This document shows positions 8,026 through 17,775 of a stretch of 64,000 nucleotides of DNA, piece by piece. The stretch lies in contig NZ_DOPX01000014.1 in the NCBI RefSeq assembly GCF_003514505.1, forward strand, positions 75,081 to 139,080. The letters are read 5' to 3'. Each line of letters begins with the position of its first letter. Positions within the stretch are counted from its first letter, which is position 1. The notes under the pieces are model-generated. The model saw only the letters and a program-made list of their open reading frames with translations, was not told the origin of the DNA and did no database searches. A program made the translations under genes and the position numbers. This DNA comes from Proteiniclasticum sp. Lineage in GTDB: Bacteria > Bacillota > Clostridia > Clostridiales > Clostridiaceae.

Positions 8026-11000
8026 TTAGTTTATACATATTTCTTTAGAATTTTCGACGGAGTAGAGATAACTCTCTTTTACTTTTAGACCAGTTATGGA
8101 TGATAACGCCTCACTGTAATAGTCCAGCTGTTCTTTATACCGGTCGGTCAGTACCTTCGAAGCCTCTTTTTCCATAACACGGTCTGTCTTGTAATCCACA
8201 ATGACAAGCTCATCATTTTCACGGAAATAGCTGTCAATGACACCCACAACCATAACTTCACTCTCGTCGAAATATAATATGAATTTCTGTTCTCTATACA
8301 GATTCCCGTCAAGTTCTGCCTTTTGCATTCTTTTTCCAAGATCACTTTCAAGGAACTGAAGAATCTTCCAAGGATTCACGGCGTAGACTTCTTCTTCCGT
8401 CATGAGTTCTCGAAGAACAAGACTTTGAAGATCATTATTGATTTCTTCCAGTGAGACACTCTGCAGTGAAATATACTGCATGGCTTTATGAAACGCGGTT
8501 CCTCTTTCGGTGGCCTTCAAGCCTCTTTCTTTCATCAGAAATCGAGGTCTTTCCAAAAACTCATCCTTGATGATGGGCTCTGTGTTCTCCGTCTCTTCAC
8601 CAAGAGCCCTCAACTTCTTCAGCTCAGTCACCGAAATTTTCGATCCTCTGTTTGTCTCTTTCTCATACTTGTATTGGAAGGCAAGTCTTTGCTGTACAAG
8701 AAATGCCGAAGCAGGATCTCTGGTCTCATGCAGCGTGAAAACCCCTTCTTCTGTTCCTTCTTCCTCAATCTGATCGAGCATTACACCTTCCTTTGTGTGA
8801 ACAATGAGCTGTAACGCCACATCTTTCCCGAAGGGATATCTCTCTCCATCCGCTCTATTTTCAGAAAGCTCATGATGTTTCAAGAAGATACTCATCATCC
8901 AATCCAGATAGGAAGACCCTTTTTCCACTTTTTCGGAAGACAGTCTGAATGATTCTCCTTGGGAAAGCGCGGTCCATTTTTCCATACTCTTTTCAAGATT
9001 CCTGACTTGGCCAGTAATAATGAGCTTCTCCTTTGCTCTTGTGAGTGCTACGTAGAGTATTCTCATCTCTTCTGAGAGACTTTCCAGGAGCCTTTTTCTT
9101 TTGATTCTCTCTCTGATAAAGGTTGTATTTTTGATGTTTCTTTCCATATCCACATAACTTGGACCAAATCCTAGGGACTCGTGAAGAATCATAGACTTAT
9201 TCAGGTCCATCTTATTGAATCTTTTTGAAGTATGCACCAGAAAGACCACAGGAAACTCCAACCCTTTAGATTTATGAATGGACATGATTCTCACCAGGTT
9301 CTCATTTTCTCCAAGCATCTTCGCAGCGCCATAGTCCCCCGAGCTCTTCTTAAGCTTATCGATGAATCGGATGAAGTTAAAGAGCCCTTTCATGGTTGTT
9401 TCCTCAAACTGCCTGGCGCGTTGAAACAGAAGCTTCAGATTTGCTTGCCTCTCCAGTCCATCTGGCATGGCAGACACATAATCCAGATAGGATGTATCCG
9501 TATAGAGGTACCAAATAAATTCATCCAGCTTCATGAATCGGGACTTCAGCCGGTATAGCTCCAACTTTTCCATAAAATCATTCACTTTTTCTGAAAGCGC
9601 TTTTTCAAAAGATCCATTTTTTAGATTATGGAACAAAAATTCATCTTTATGAACTTTTCTGATTTCCACAAGCTCTTCCTCGCTGAAGGAAAACAGTGGA
9701 CTTCTTAACACGGAAAGAAGCGGAATGTCCTGCAACGGATTGTCAATCACCTTCAGGAGCGAAAGGATGGTCCTGATCTCAATGGTGTCAAAATATCCAG
9801 TTGAGCTGTCACTGTAAGAAGGAATGTTATTCTCATGCAGTGCCTCCAAAAAGATATTTGCGGTTCTGGATGTCGCTCTCATGAGTATCACAATATCCCG
9901 GTAGGTCACTGGTCTTTTACCTTTGATCTCTTTATCGAAAACGAGAAATCCGCTTTTGATAAGCTCATTGATTCTTCCCGCTACAAGCCGCGCTTCCACT
10001 TCAATGGATTTATATACAGATAAATCCAGGTCACCTTCCTCCTCTGTGTCATCTTCTGAATCCTCCAGAGCGCTCTTCTCCTCCAGAAGCAGCAGTTCTA
10101 CGGGTTCCGCTTCTTTGACCCCGGGCTCAACCCCTTCTGCTTCCTCATAGTAGGTAGCTCCATAGATGAGCGCTTCTTCTTTCGTGTACTCCAGCTCTCC
10201 GACTTTCTCACTCATGAGTCCTTCAAAAATAAAATTCACCAGAGAAAGGATATTGTTCTGGCTTCTGAAGTTCTTATACAGCAGAATCTTCTTGCCTCTC
10301 TCATTTCCATCCTCGCTGTAGTTTTTATACTTTTCCATGAAAAGTTCAGGTTTAGCCTGACGGAAGCGGTAGATACTCTGTTTCACATCACCCACCATAA
10401 ACACATTGGGCCTCTCTTCCTCTTTTCGGGAGACCATGGTGATCAGCACTTCCTGAACTTCATTGGAGTCCTGATACTCATCCACCAGCACATCTTCATA
10501 CTTCTCTTTGTAAAACTTAGCCACATCAGAAGGTCCTACCTTGCCATCCTCTTCCACGGTCAGTATCTTCAGTGCCAGATGCTCAAGATCCGAAAAATCC
10601 AGAAGACTCTTTTCACGCTTTTTTCGGCTGTACTTCTCCATAAAAAGCTCAGTAAGAGCCTTCAACGCCTGAAGATGAGGGTAGATGACCTTCAGCATCG
10701 CTAGATGCTCTTCTTCCGTTTCCGAAAAATAATTCGCTTTCAGACCTTTGACTGTATCTTTCACTTCATCACGAAGGCCTTTGACCATATCAGCCAGGGT
10801 TTTATCATATCCTTTCTTTCCTCGTTTCAGTGTGGACCATTTCAATCCCTCGAGATGATCCTTGATTTCATTGAAAGAAGGTTTTTCTTTTAGTATGGAG
10901 AGCAGTTCCTCCAGAAGGATCCTGTCCTCCCGCAGGGTTTCAGCATAGGGAAAAAGCAGCGCGTCGTCTTCTGTTAAAGAAATACCCTTGTCAATATGGT

Positions 11001-11682
11001 TCAGATAAGGCTTAAGGGTTTCCTGGAGTTCTTCCATGAACTCTGCCACCAAGGGGATTTCTGTAAAGGATTTGCCTGACACATCAAACAAAGAAACCTT
11101 CTCTTCCAGCCACTGGTATGGCCACGGATGACTCATGATGAAGTGATAGAGAGTAAGAACCAGGTCTCCAAGCTCTTTGTCATCCCGTTTGCCGCCATAG
11201 GCATCCACAAGAGAAATGAACTCTTTGCTGCCGATCTCATAGGATTCTTCCAAAGCCTCTTCCAGAGCTTCTTCTCTCATGATGGCCCCTTCTGTTTCAT
11301 CCGCAATTCTGAATCCAGGGTCAAGACCAATTTCATGAAAATGGCTTCGAATCACTTCCAGACAAAAGGAATGAATGGTCATGATGCTGCTTCTGTTTAA
11401 TAAGGTCAGCTGCTTTTCAAGATTTCTGTTCCCAGGTTCTTCTTCCAGAGCTTTTATCACCGCTTCTCCGATTCTTTCTCTCATTTCCGCAGCAGCTGCA
11501 TTGGTAAAAGTCATCACAAGAAGCGCATCAATATCCACCTGATCCTTGGTGATTCTCTGAATGATTCTTTCTACTAGAACCGCAGTCTTCCCTGAGCCGG
11601 CCGCTGCAGAAACAAGAAGATTTGTATTTCTTGTTTCAATGGCACTGAGCTGTTCTTTCGTCCACTGGTTACTCAACGGCAT
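8026..11682 (-). CDS. addA: AddA subunit of AddAB helicase-nuclease
   Basis: Encodes 1218 residues. AddA is the UvrD-type 3'-5' helicase and nuclease subunit that resects double-strand breaks for RecA loading. Visible: Walker A AAAGSGKTAVL (about 26-36), Walker B-region LVDEYQDSNEVQ, VGDVKQSIYRFR, SIHKSKGLEFPVV and LYVALTRAKEKL helicase motifs, and a C-terminal RecB-type nuclease with GVIDSYF and IVDYKTDR catalytic residues. Length is normal. Start ATG at 11682 has an AGGGGAGA ribosome site and overlaps the end of addB by 14 bases, so translation is probably coupled. Confidence 0.97.
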   Translation of the reverse strand: MPLSNQWTKEQLSAIETRNTNLLVSAAAGSGKTAVLVERIIQRITKDQVDIDALLVMTFTNAAAAEMRERIGEAVIKALEEEPGNRNLEKQLTLLNRSSIMTIHSFCLEVIRSHFHEIGLDPGFRIADETEGAIMREEALEEALEESYEIGSKEFISLVDAYGGKRDDKELGDLVLTLYHFIMSHPWPYQWLEEKVSLFDVSGKSFTEIPLVAEFMEELQETLKPYLNHIDKGISLTEDDALLFPYAETLREDRILLEELLSILKEKPSFNEIKDHLEGLKWSTLKRGKKGYDKTLADMVKGLRDEVKDTVKGLKANYFSETEEEHLAMLKVIYPHLQALKALTELFMEKYSRKKREKSLLDFSDLEHLALKILTVEEDGKVGPSDVAKFYKEKYEDVLVDEYQDSNEVQEVLITMVSRKEEERPNVFMVGDVKQSIYRFRQAKPELFMEKYKNYSEDGNERGKKILLYKNFRSQNNILSLVNFIFEGLMSEKVGELEYTKEEALIYGATYYEEAEGVEPGVKEAEPVELLLLEEKSALEDSEDDTEEEGDLDLSVYKSIEVEARLVAGRINELIKSGFLVFDKEIKGKRPVTYRDIVILMRATSRTANIFLEALHENNIPSYSDSSTGYFDTIEIRTILSLLKVIDNPLQDIPLLSVLRSPLFSFSEEELVEIRKVHKDEFLFHNLKNGSFEKALSEKVNDFMEKLELYRLKSRFMKLDEFIWYLYTDTSYLDYVSAMPDGLERQANLKLLFQRARQFEETTMKGLFNFIRFIDKLKKSSGDYGAAKMLGENENLVRIMSIHKSKGLEFPVVFLVHTSKRFNKMDLNKSMILHESLGFGPSYVDMERNIKNTTFIRERIKRKRLLESLSEEMRILYVALTRAKEKLIITGQVRNLEKSMEKWTALSQGESFRLSSEKVEKGSSYLDWMMSIFLKHHELSENRADGERYPFGKDVALQLIVHTKEGVMLDQIEEEGTEEGVFTLHETRDPASAFLVQQRLAFQYKYEKETNRGSKISVTELKKLRALGEETENTEPIIKDEFLERPRFLMKERGLKATERGTAFHKAMQYISLQSVSLEEINNDLQSLVLRELMTEEEVYAVNPWKILQFLESDLGKRMQKAELDGNLYREQKFILYFDESEVMVVGVIDSYFRENDELVIVDYKTDRVMEKEASKVLTDRYKEQLDYYSEALSSITGLKVKESYLYSVENSKEICIN

Positions 11683-14600
11683 TCTCCCCTTTCTTCATTT
11701 TCTCCCATAGTTCTTCAATGGTCAGCGCCTTCAGATTTCTGTACTGATTCGCTTTTATTTTTCCATCAAACTGACAAATACTCTTATAGGTGCAGTAGGT
11801 GCATGGAATCTTATCCTTATCCTTATAGGGCTGGATAGAAATGTTCCCATCAAAGAGCTCTTTCAGAATTCTTCCAATGGTATCCAGCACATACTCACGA
11901 AGCACACCAAATTCCTGCTCTGTCAGAATGATCTCCTCATTCTTCTCTTTCCTGTTGGAGGAAGAAACCACTTCCCCCTCTTTGTTGATCTTCGCCGGTA
12001 CCACCAATGAGAATGTATCAATGTCCTCATCCATGGATCGGATCACTTTGGCATCTTTAAGAAGAAGACCCTTAAGTCTTAAGTTCTCCAATACCTTTCT
12101 TTCAATTTCCTCATCTGTCATTCTGACATTTCCGGAAATCACCGGGTTGTCCATTTTAAAGTAAAGAACCGCACCTGGCACCGCCTTTTGGGACTGTAGA
12201 CTTTCCCAGTTTCTGAGAACTACATCCAGGTAAACCAGCAGCTGCAGCTGAAGACCATAGAATACATCCTGGAGGGAAACATCTTTCGCAGAAGACTTGT
12301 AATCAATGATTCTGATATAAGCTTTCCCGTCCATTTCCATGACATCAATTCTGTCAATTCTTCCCCTGAGCAGTGCATCCTCTCCAGTATCAGGAATTTC
12401 GATGGATAATGCCGGCAGCTTTTCTCCATCTTTTCCGAATCCAAGTTCATTGAACATGGGTACAAACTTTCCCTTAGCGATCTGAGCCGTGATGGTTTCT
12501 ACTGAGCGGTTGATGATTTTCTTCACTTTTTCGCCCATATGTTTGTATCTGGGAGAGCTTTTGTAGATTGCATTTGTTTTTTCTATCGCCTCATCAACCA
12601 GGCGATCCACAGCGCTTCTGATATAGTTCTTGTCCACGGTAGACAGATCCCTCTCCATACCCCTCAGATCTTCCGTAAACTGATCGATGACTTCATGCAT
12701 CAGTGTACCCACGTCTGGTGCTGTCACCTCATGCATGACTCTATCTTTTGCCTTCAGTCCATATTGGATATAATACGCAAAAGGACAGGAGGTATACCGT
12801 TCAAGCCTTGAAACACTTAAATACAGCTGCTCACCATAGAGTTCTTTCACAGAGGTTCTGGAAAGCTTCTCCGTTACATTGGTATAAGAAAGTCCTTCTC
12901 TAGAAATCTTCAGTCGCCTGCTGAACTTCTCATGACCTTGAAACCACTGGTACACTTCACCCCAAAGAGGATTTACTTCATCCCCTTGGTAGTTTCTTCT
13001 CATCTCTTTAATGAGCTCATTAAAAGTAGCCACCTTACTTTCCACTTCCTCCAGCGTTCCGCTTTTTCTGTCCATTGGATTCACATAAGCGTTCTCCATG
13101 AGTTTGGGAAAGAGCTTTTTCATACGCCCAATGACCAGGGAGGGTCTTTGGGACTTTCCGTCCAGATCTGACCCCGGATAGGAAATAGCTAAAAAATCTC
13201 TCGGAATAGAAAATGCAGTGTACACTAAAAACTGCTCATATACAGAACGCAGTTTTGAATCCACAAGGAAGCTCAAGCCTTCCGCCTTCAGTTTCTCCAG
13301 ATCATGGTCCGTAATGATTCCTTCATCAGAAACCGTTTTGGGGAAAACTCCGTCATTCACTCCAAGAATATATAGACCTCTGATGTTATCACTTTTTACC
13401 CTGGCCACATCTCCAAGAATCACCTGGTCCAAAGTCAGCGGAATGAGCGCAATTTTATGGCTGACCATGGCTTGCTGAAGAATGTCTCCATATACTTCCA
13501 ATGATACTTTTTCTTTTCCGAGCACCTCCACCAGATCGTCAAAGATGGTGATCAGTCCCTTGAGTGTCTCTTCATGCTCTTTCAGAACTTCCAAATCCTT
13601 AAGGGATGAAACAAAACTCAGGGAGCGGTTCAACACACCATGCTCCTCCAGATGCTCATAAAGAGCGGCGGAAATTTCCTCTGTGGTGGACGCATTCTCC
13701 AGCTGGACTCGCAAAGGCTGATACACAGAAACTATTTTTTCTCTGATTTCGTTGGTCTTTTCTAGATACTCCGCCTTCATCTCCTCGGGCACAATATTCG
13801 GGTACGGATAAACAAAAGGTTTTTCATAGGTTCCCCCCTTTATGCCATTTGCTAGAATGTAGTTTTCCAAAAGGTCCACTTCTTCTTTCTCCAAATGAGA
13901 GAGGCCAGTTTTAAGCAGCTTGAACAGCGCATCATAGGTGAACCCTTCTTTGGCAATATCCACCAAAGCCAAAATGTACTGAGAAATAGGACTTCCATCC
14001 ATTTCCCTTCTCTTATCCAAAAATACTGGTATCTCATGTTCACGGAAAACGGAGATCAGTATACTCTCATACGCATCAATATTTCTGCAAAGAATCGCTA
14101 AATCGCGGTATCTCAGTGTATCATCCTCCCGGACTCTTCTACGGATGTCCAGTGCGATCTTTTCCACCTCATCATAGCTGTTCTGGGCTTTGTAGATGGA
14201 TACAGACTGAGGCACCTCATTGTAGGTTTTATTGGGATATCTGAAATACTCCCGCTCCAGATGAGCCAGCTCCTTATTCTCCCTAAATCTCAACGGTACT
14301 TCCTCTGATAGAATCAAGGGTTTTTCGATGGAGACCTGAGCTCTTTCGGCAGCCTGAAACAGTTTATCTTCCGTATCTTTTGTGATCTGAAATACATCTC
14401 CCGTTTCTTCATCCTTATCCATGGTCAGCGTCATCACAACCCGCTTTACATTCCTCATAAGATGCTCAATGAAACTCAGCTGCACAAGAGAAAAATCATT
14501 GAACTCATCAATGAACACCTCTGCATTCTTCAGAAAATCAGCCTTCTCCATGCGCTCCCCAGCAAAGGTGATTTCATCCATGGAATCCACATGACCTTTA

Positions 14601-15109
14601 TGGACTTCTTTCTCATAAGCTTCAAAAAAAAGAAGGATATCACCAAACTTCTGAGTGAGCTCTGCATCTCCTGATGACACCACAGCTTCTCTCAGTTTTT
14701 CTGGATCCAGATTGTTACGTTTCATCTCATCCGCAAGATTTTTAGCCAGTTCCACAAACCCAGGTTTTCTTGCCACGTTACGGAAAAGAACAAGGTCTTC
14801 TTCCACATCCGTCAAAGTCTTGGTCATGAGCATACTCTTTCCTAAATCTGAAATCAGATTATGGGTAGCCCCACCTGCGTTCTGAAGGATTCTGCGGATC
14901 ATGGTAGAAAAACTGTGGACTGTGACGTGAAACACATTTTCCTTACCCAGTTCTTTCAATAGCTTCTGCTCCGCACGGAACGTATACTGATCCGGCACTA
15001 GAAGAATCATGCTTCTTTCAGGGACCTCTTTCCTTCTTCTTTTGATTTCTTCGTATATTTCTTTGGTTTTGCCACTTCCTCCACGTCCGTAGATCAGTTT
15101 AAAACTCAC
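11669..15109 (-). CDS. addB: AddB subunit of AddAB helicase-nuclease
   Basis: Encodes 1146 residues, partner of AddA. The N terminus has the ATP-binding motif YGRGGSGKT, and the C-terminal nuclease has RGRIDRIDV and IIDYKSS. Four cysteines for the iron-sulfur cluster are present: one in YTSCPFAYY (about residue 795) and three in IPCTYCTYKSIC (1103, 1106, 1112). The middle of the protein is the helicase-like part, which in this family is inactive and used for Chi recognition. GTG start with an AGGGGTGG ribosome site; a TATAAT element lies at 15147-15152. Confidence 0.96.
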   Translation of the reverse strand: MSFKLIYGRGGSGKTKEIYEEIKRRRKEVPERSMILLVPDQYTFRAEQKLLKELGKENVFHVTVHSFSTMIRRILQNAGGATHNLISDLGKSMLMTKTLTDVEEDLVLFRNVARKPGFVELAKNLADEMKRNNLDPEKLREAVVSSGDAELTQKFGDILLFFEAYEKEVHKGHVDSMDEITFAGERMEKADFLKNAEVFIDEFNDFSLVQLSFIEHLMRNVKRVVMTLTMDKDEETGDVFQITKDTEDKLFQAAERAQVSIEKPLILSEEVPLRFRENKELAHLEREYFRYPNKTYNEVPQSVSIYKAQNSYDEVEKIALDIRRRVREDDTLRYRDLAILCRNIDAYESILISVFREHEIPVFLDKRREMDGSPISQYILALVDIAKEGFTYDALFKLLKTGLSHLEKEEVDLLENYILANGIKGGTYEKPFVYPYPNIVPEEMKAEYLEKTNEIREKIVSVYQPLRVQLENASTTEEISAALYEHLEEHGVLNRSLSFVSSLKDLEVLKEHEETLKGLITIFDDLVEVLGKEKVSLEVYGDILQQAMVSHKIALIPLTLDQVILGDVARVKSDNIRGLYILGVNDGVFPKTVSDEGIITDHDLEKLKAEGLSFLVDSKLRSVYEQFLVYTAFSIPRDFLAISYPGSDLDGKSQRPSLVIGRMKKLFPKLMENAYVNPMDRKSGTLEEVESKVATFNELIKEMRRNYQGDEVNPLWGEVYQWFQGHEKFSRRLKISREGLSYTNVTEKLSRTSVKELYGEQLYLSVSRLERYTSCPFAYYIQYGLKAKDRVMHEVTAPDVGTLMHEVIDQFTEDLRGMERDLSTVDKNYIRSAVDRLVDEAIEKTNAIYKSSPRYKHMGEKVKKIINRSVETITAQIAKGKFVPMFNELGFGKDGEKLPALSIEIPDTGEDALLRGRIDRIDVMEMDGKAYIRIIDYKSSAKDVSLQDVFYGLQLQLLVYLDVVLRNWESLQSQKAVPGAVLYFKMDNPVISGNVRMTDEEIERKVLENLRLKGLLLKDAKVIRSMDEDIDTFSLVVPAKINKEGEVVSSSNRKEKNEEIILTEQEFGVLREYVLDTIGRILKELFDGNISIQPYKDKDKIPCTYCTYKSICQFDGKIKANQYRNLKALTIEELWEKMKKGENAVE

Positions 15110-15246
15110 AAAACCACCCCTTTCTCACATTTTTATCCTTTAGTCCATTATACTATAAGAGGTATCCCAAAATACGTACACAAATACACCTGTTTGGAAT
15201 ACATTTTAATCAGGACGTGTCCCTTCCCACTTTTCACCCTCTAGCT

Positions 15247-15278
15247 GATTCATCTGAGAGACGCATCTCAGATGAATC
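15247..15278. repeat. Perfect 13-base inverted repeat
   Basis: Arms 15247-15259 and 15266-15278 are perfect complements with a 6-base centre (GATTCATCTGAGA and its complement). There is no T run on either strand, so it does not look like a terminator. It lies about 28 bases upstream of the tRNA-Ser -35 element and could be an operator or a processing hairpin. Confidence 0.6.
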
Positions 15279-15305
15279 TCTGAAATACAGAATGCCCAAT
15301 TTCTA

Positions 15306-15335
15306 TTGACAGCTGGTCCTTCGCCTTGCTATAAT
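15306..15335 (+). promoter_or_regulatory. Promoter of tRNA-Ser(GCU)
   Basis: TTGACA (15306-15311), 18-base spacer, TATAAT (15330-15335), 39 bases before the tRNA. Both hexamers are full consensus. Confidence 0.85.
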
Positions 15336-15374
15336 GTGTTTTGTGGTAATTGAATATTAGATTACTTCGGTTGT

Positions 15375-15465
15375 GGAGAACTACTCAAGAGGCCGAAGAG
15401 GCGCCCCTGCTAAGGGCGTAGGTCGGGTAACCGGCGCGAGGGTTCAAATCCCTCGTTCTCCGCCA
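15375..15465 (+). tRNA. tRNA-Ser, anticodon GCU
   Basis: Acceptor arms GGAGAAC/GTTCTCC pair fully, the long variable arm of a class II tRNA is present, the T loop reads GTTCAAATC, and the anticodon loop CTGCTAA gives GCT. CCA is encoded. A single-gene transcript: it has its own promoter and terminator. Confidence 0.96.
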
Positions 15466-15467
15466 TA

Positions 15468-15508
15468 TTAAAGTCATGTATTAGTTTGAAACTAATACAT
15501 GACTTTAA
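15468..15508 (+). terminator. Long perfect hairpin after tRNA-Ser
   Basis: Twenty-base perfect arms at 15468-15487 and 15489-15508 around one G. The arms are AT-rich and the sequence continues into TTATTTATTT, consistent with a terminator that works on both strands. Confidence 0.75.
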
Positions 15509-15573
15509 TTATTTATTTTATAGTTCATGTGAACTTATCTTTTACTATCAAAGTTATGAACTGGAGAAAATAA

Positions 15574-16038
15574 ATGAGTGATACTTACAGTATTAGACCA
15601 GCAACTGAAAAAGATGAATCAGCTATGATAACCTTGTCAAGAATCGTAGCAGAATGCTACACTCGTTCATACCTTGGCAATCAGGTTGTCGACTGGTATA
15701 TAAATAGCGGCAATTGTGATGCAGATATGAGAAAAGGACTGAAGAACTCTACTGTGCTTCTTCTTGATGAAAAAATCATTGGTATTATGACTTGGCATGA
15801 GAATCAGCTGCAAGGTTTTATGATTGATCCAGACTATCATGGTACAGGTGCCGCTCAGTATTTTTGCAATCAGATCATTCCAGAGAAACTTAATTTATAT
15901 AAAGAGCTCCATTTAGAATGTTTTGATAGAAATCATAGGGGCATTTCTTTTTATAAAAAGAATGGCTGGAAAGAATATGGACGTCTCAAAGATGAACTGA
16001 TACATGGATTCAGAATCTTGTTTAAACTGGAAAAATGA
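15574..16038 (+). CDS. GNAT family N-acetyltransferase
   Basis: Encodes 154 residues with the GNAT fold: an N-terminal strand YSIRPATEKDES, a central strand VLLLDEKIIGIMTW, the acetyl-CoA-binding region FMIDPDYHGTGAAQYF (the usual Q/RxxGxG/A appears as YHGTGAA), and the C-terminal NHRGISFYKKNGW typical of the family. Start ATG has a CTGGAG site. It stands alone between tRNA-Ser and a terminator. Substrate unknown. Confidence 0.85.
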   Translation: MSDTYSIRPATEKDESAMITLSRIVAECYTRSYLGNQVVDWYINSGNCDADMRKGLKNSTVLLLDEKIIGIMTWHENQLQGFMIDPDYHGTGAAQYFCNQIIPEKLNLYKELHLECFDRNHRGISFYKKNGWKEYGRLKDELIHGFRILFKLEK

Positions 16039-16109
16039 CAAATACTTCGTGTGGTTACGATCCAGCTTTAGAACTTACCTGCTGTGCAAACTCGTTAATA
16101 TACCTATGA

Positions 16110-16155
16110 AAAAGCCACCTGTATGGAGCAGTAAATCACTCCTTCAGGTGGCTTT
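16110..16155. terminator. Terminator between GNAT gene and rbsK
   Basis: Eleven-base perfect arms at 16111-16121 and 16145-16155 with a long loop, between two convergent genes. T runs flank on both strands. Confidence 0.75.
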
Positions 16156-16167
16156 CAGATTTTCAGT

Positions 16168-17088
16168 TTAGCTCTGAGCACTCAAGAAAGCTTCAATTTC
16201 TTCCTTCGTAGGAAGTGATGGCTGTGCGCCAAGCTTTGTACAGGTAAGAGCTCCAGCAGCATTGGCAACCCTAGCTGCCTCTCTAAGATCCTTTGTTTCC
16301 ACGAAGGCTTTCGCCAGCACACCTGTGAAAGCATCTCCTGCAGCAGTTGGATCTACGGCATTGATCTTGAAAGGAGGGACGATTTCATCATATTCTTCTC
16401 CATAGAGGTACGATCCATTAGCGCCCATCTTCAGCACAATATACTTAGCCCCGTTTCTTTCTTTTAGAAGCTTTGCCGCCTCTCGTGCACTTTCATGGTC
16501 CTTGGGGTAAATTCCAACCAATGCTTCTGTTTCCGTCTCATTAGGGGAAAGAATCGTTACTGGTGGGAGACCTTCCAGGTCGTACTTCTGTGCAGGACCT
16601 GCATCAAGTACCGTAATAATGCCCTTCTCATTGGCAATTTCTATTGCTCTCTTGTTTGTTTCGAAAGGAATCTCAAACTGCAGAAGTACTGCGTCAAATG
16701 GATCTTGAAATGCCTCTTCCAGCTGATCTGGAGGTGTTTTCATATTGGCACCCGGGAAAATGATCAGTCTGTTCTGGCCACTGTCTTCTAGAGTAATGGC
16801 AACAAACCCAGTGTTTGCTCCTTCTCTTTCAATGACATGGTCTGTTTTAATTCCCGCTTCCTTCCATTTGTCCAGCAGATACTGTCCATTTGCATCTTTT
16901 CCAACCGTTGAGTAGCAGGCAACCTCTGCTCCTGCTCTTCTTGCTGCGACAGCAGCATTACTGCCTTTACCACCAGGTGCATTGCTGTAATCGTGGCCCA
17001 GAACACTTTCACTTGGTTTAGGCGCTCTTTCACAGCGTAAAATCAGATCCATCATGACACTTCCAACCATCAGTATACGTGCAGACAT
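16168..17088 (-). CDS. rbsK: Ribokinase
   Basis: Encodes 306 residues of the PfkB family. Visible are the N-terminal GSVMMDLI, the sugar-binding NAPGGKGSNAAVAARRAGAEV, SPNETETEALVG, and the catalytic AAGDAFTGVLA anion-hole region. The usual ribokinase DTTAAGDTF reads DPTAAGDAF here. It phosphorylates ribose to ribose-5-phosphate with ATP in the cytosol. The ATG is preceded by AGGAGGTAG. No ribose transporter is adjacent, so the gene appears isolated; another nucleoside-derived sugar as substrate is possible. Confidence 0.88.
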   Translation of the reverse strand: MSARILMVGSVMMDLILRCERAPKPSESVLGHDYSNAPGGKGSNAAVAARRAGAEVACYSTVGKDANGQYLLDKWKEAGIKTDHVIEREGANTGFVAITLEDSGQNRLIIFPGANMKTPPDQLEEAFQDPFDAVLLQFEIPFETNKRAIEIANEKGIITVLDAGPAQKYDLEGLPPVTILSPNETETEALVGIYPKDHESAREAAKLLKERNGAKYIVLKMGANGSYLYGEEYDEIVPPFKINAVDPTAAGDAFTGVLAKAFVETKDLREAARVANAAGALTCTKLGAQPSLPTKEEIEAFLSAQS

Positions 17089-17416
17089 TTTACTACCTCC
17101 TAAAAAATAAAATTCACTTTGGCTTTACAGTATCATAATGAGAAATTTCCGTCAATTTGCGGTTTTCTGTCAGTTTGAGGTGCGCCACTGATGGAAAACA
17201 CCTGTCTCTCATTGGAATGCAAGCCTTCCAGAATCTCAGAGCTTTTCTGATGGTCTGCTCCCAGGTTTTGGACACAGAAATTTTATATCTTACAGTACCA
17301 ACTGCCGCACGGTTCAATAAAACATAAGAGTTTGTGATTTTTCATGCAGATATTACCGCTATGATGCTCCTTGAAAACCTTTTGATTTTTTAAAATGATA
17401 ATTAAAAATAAAAAAC
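17089..17416. other. Intergenic region between divergent rbsK and the T-box leader
   Basis: No supported gene. A 67-codon minus-strand frame at 17114-17317 has neither a ribosome site nor a recognisable sequence. The right end is AT-rich and leads to the promoter at 17417. Confidence 0.5.
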
Positions 17417-17445
17417 TTGCAATATTTTTTTAGGCGTTGTAAGAT
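17417..17445 (+). promoter_or_regulatory. Promoter of the T-box-controlled ABC transporter
   Basis: TTGCAA (17417-17422), 17-base spacer, TAAGAT (17440-17445), giving a transcription start near 17452, just before the T-box leader. Confidence 0.7.
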
Positions 17446-17451
17446 GACAAC

Positions 17452-17735
17452 AATAATTTAACTGCGTTGAAAAGAAATAGTATCTTATGCAAAGCTATCA
17501 GAGAGTTTTTGGTTGGTGTGAAAAAACAGTGGCGCATTTGGGAACACATCTTTGAGCTGTACCTGCAAAATTTCTATGGAAAGAGTAGTGGGTGCCGGGA
17601 ATCCTTGTCATCCGTTATCAAGACTAGAGTATGATTGTACTCGATGAGGTCAGGCGCCGTGAGGTGTTTGATGAAATAAGGTGGAACCACGAAGAGATAT
17701 CGTCCTTAGTCAATTTTGACTAAGGGCTTTTTTTT
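17452..17735 (+). promoter_or_regulatory. T-box leader, probable histidine specifier
   Basis: Contains the Stem I start AGAGAG followed by GGTTGGTG, the specifier region GGGAACACATCTTTGAG, the T-box itself AAGGTGGAACCACG (17678-17691) and an intrinsic terminator (arms 17704-17712 and 17717-17725, then eight T). In the serS leader in this same window the pattern is GAA-TCC-A with TCC for Ser; by the same rule this leader reads GAA-CAC-A, giving CAC (His) at 17545-17547. A one-base shift would give ACA (Thr), which fits the rule less well. Uncharged tRNA would prevent termination and turn on the ABC transporter. Confidence 0.88.
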
Positions 17736-17775
17736 CTTTCAAAGAAGTTAAATCAAAAAAAAGGAGGACACTATC

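Noticed and set aside
17114..17317. 67-codon minus-strand frame upstream of rbsK
   Set aside because: No ribosome site and no recognisable sequence.
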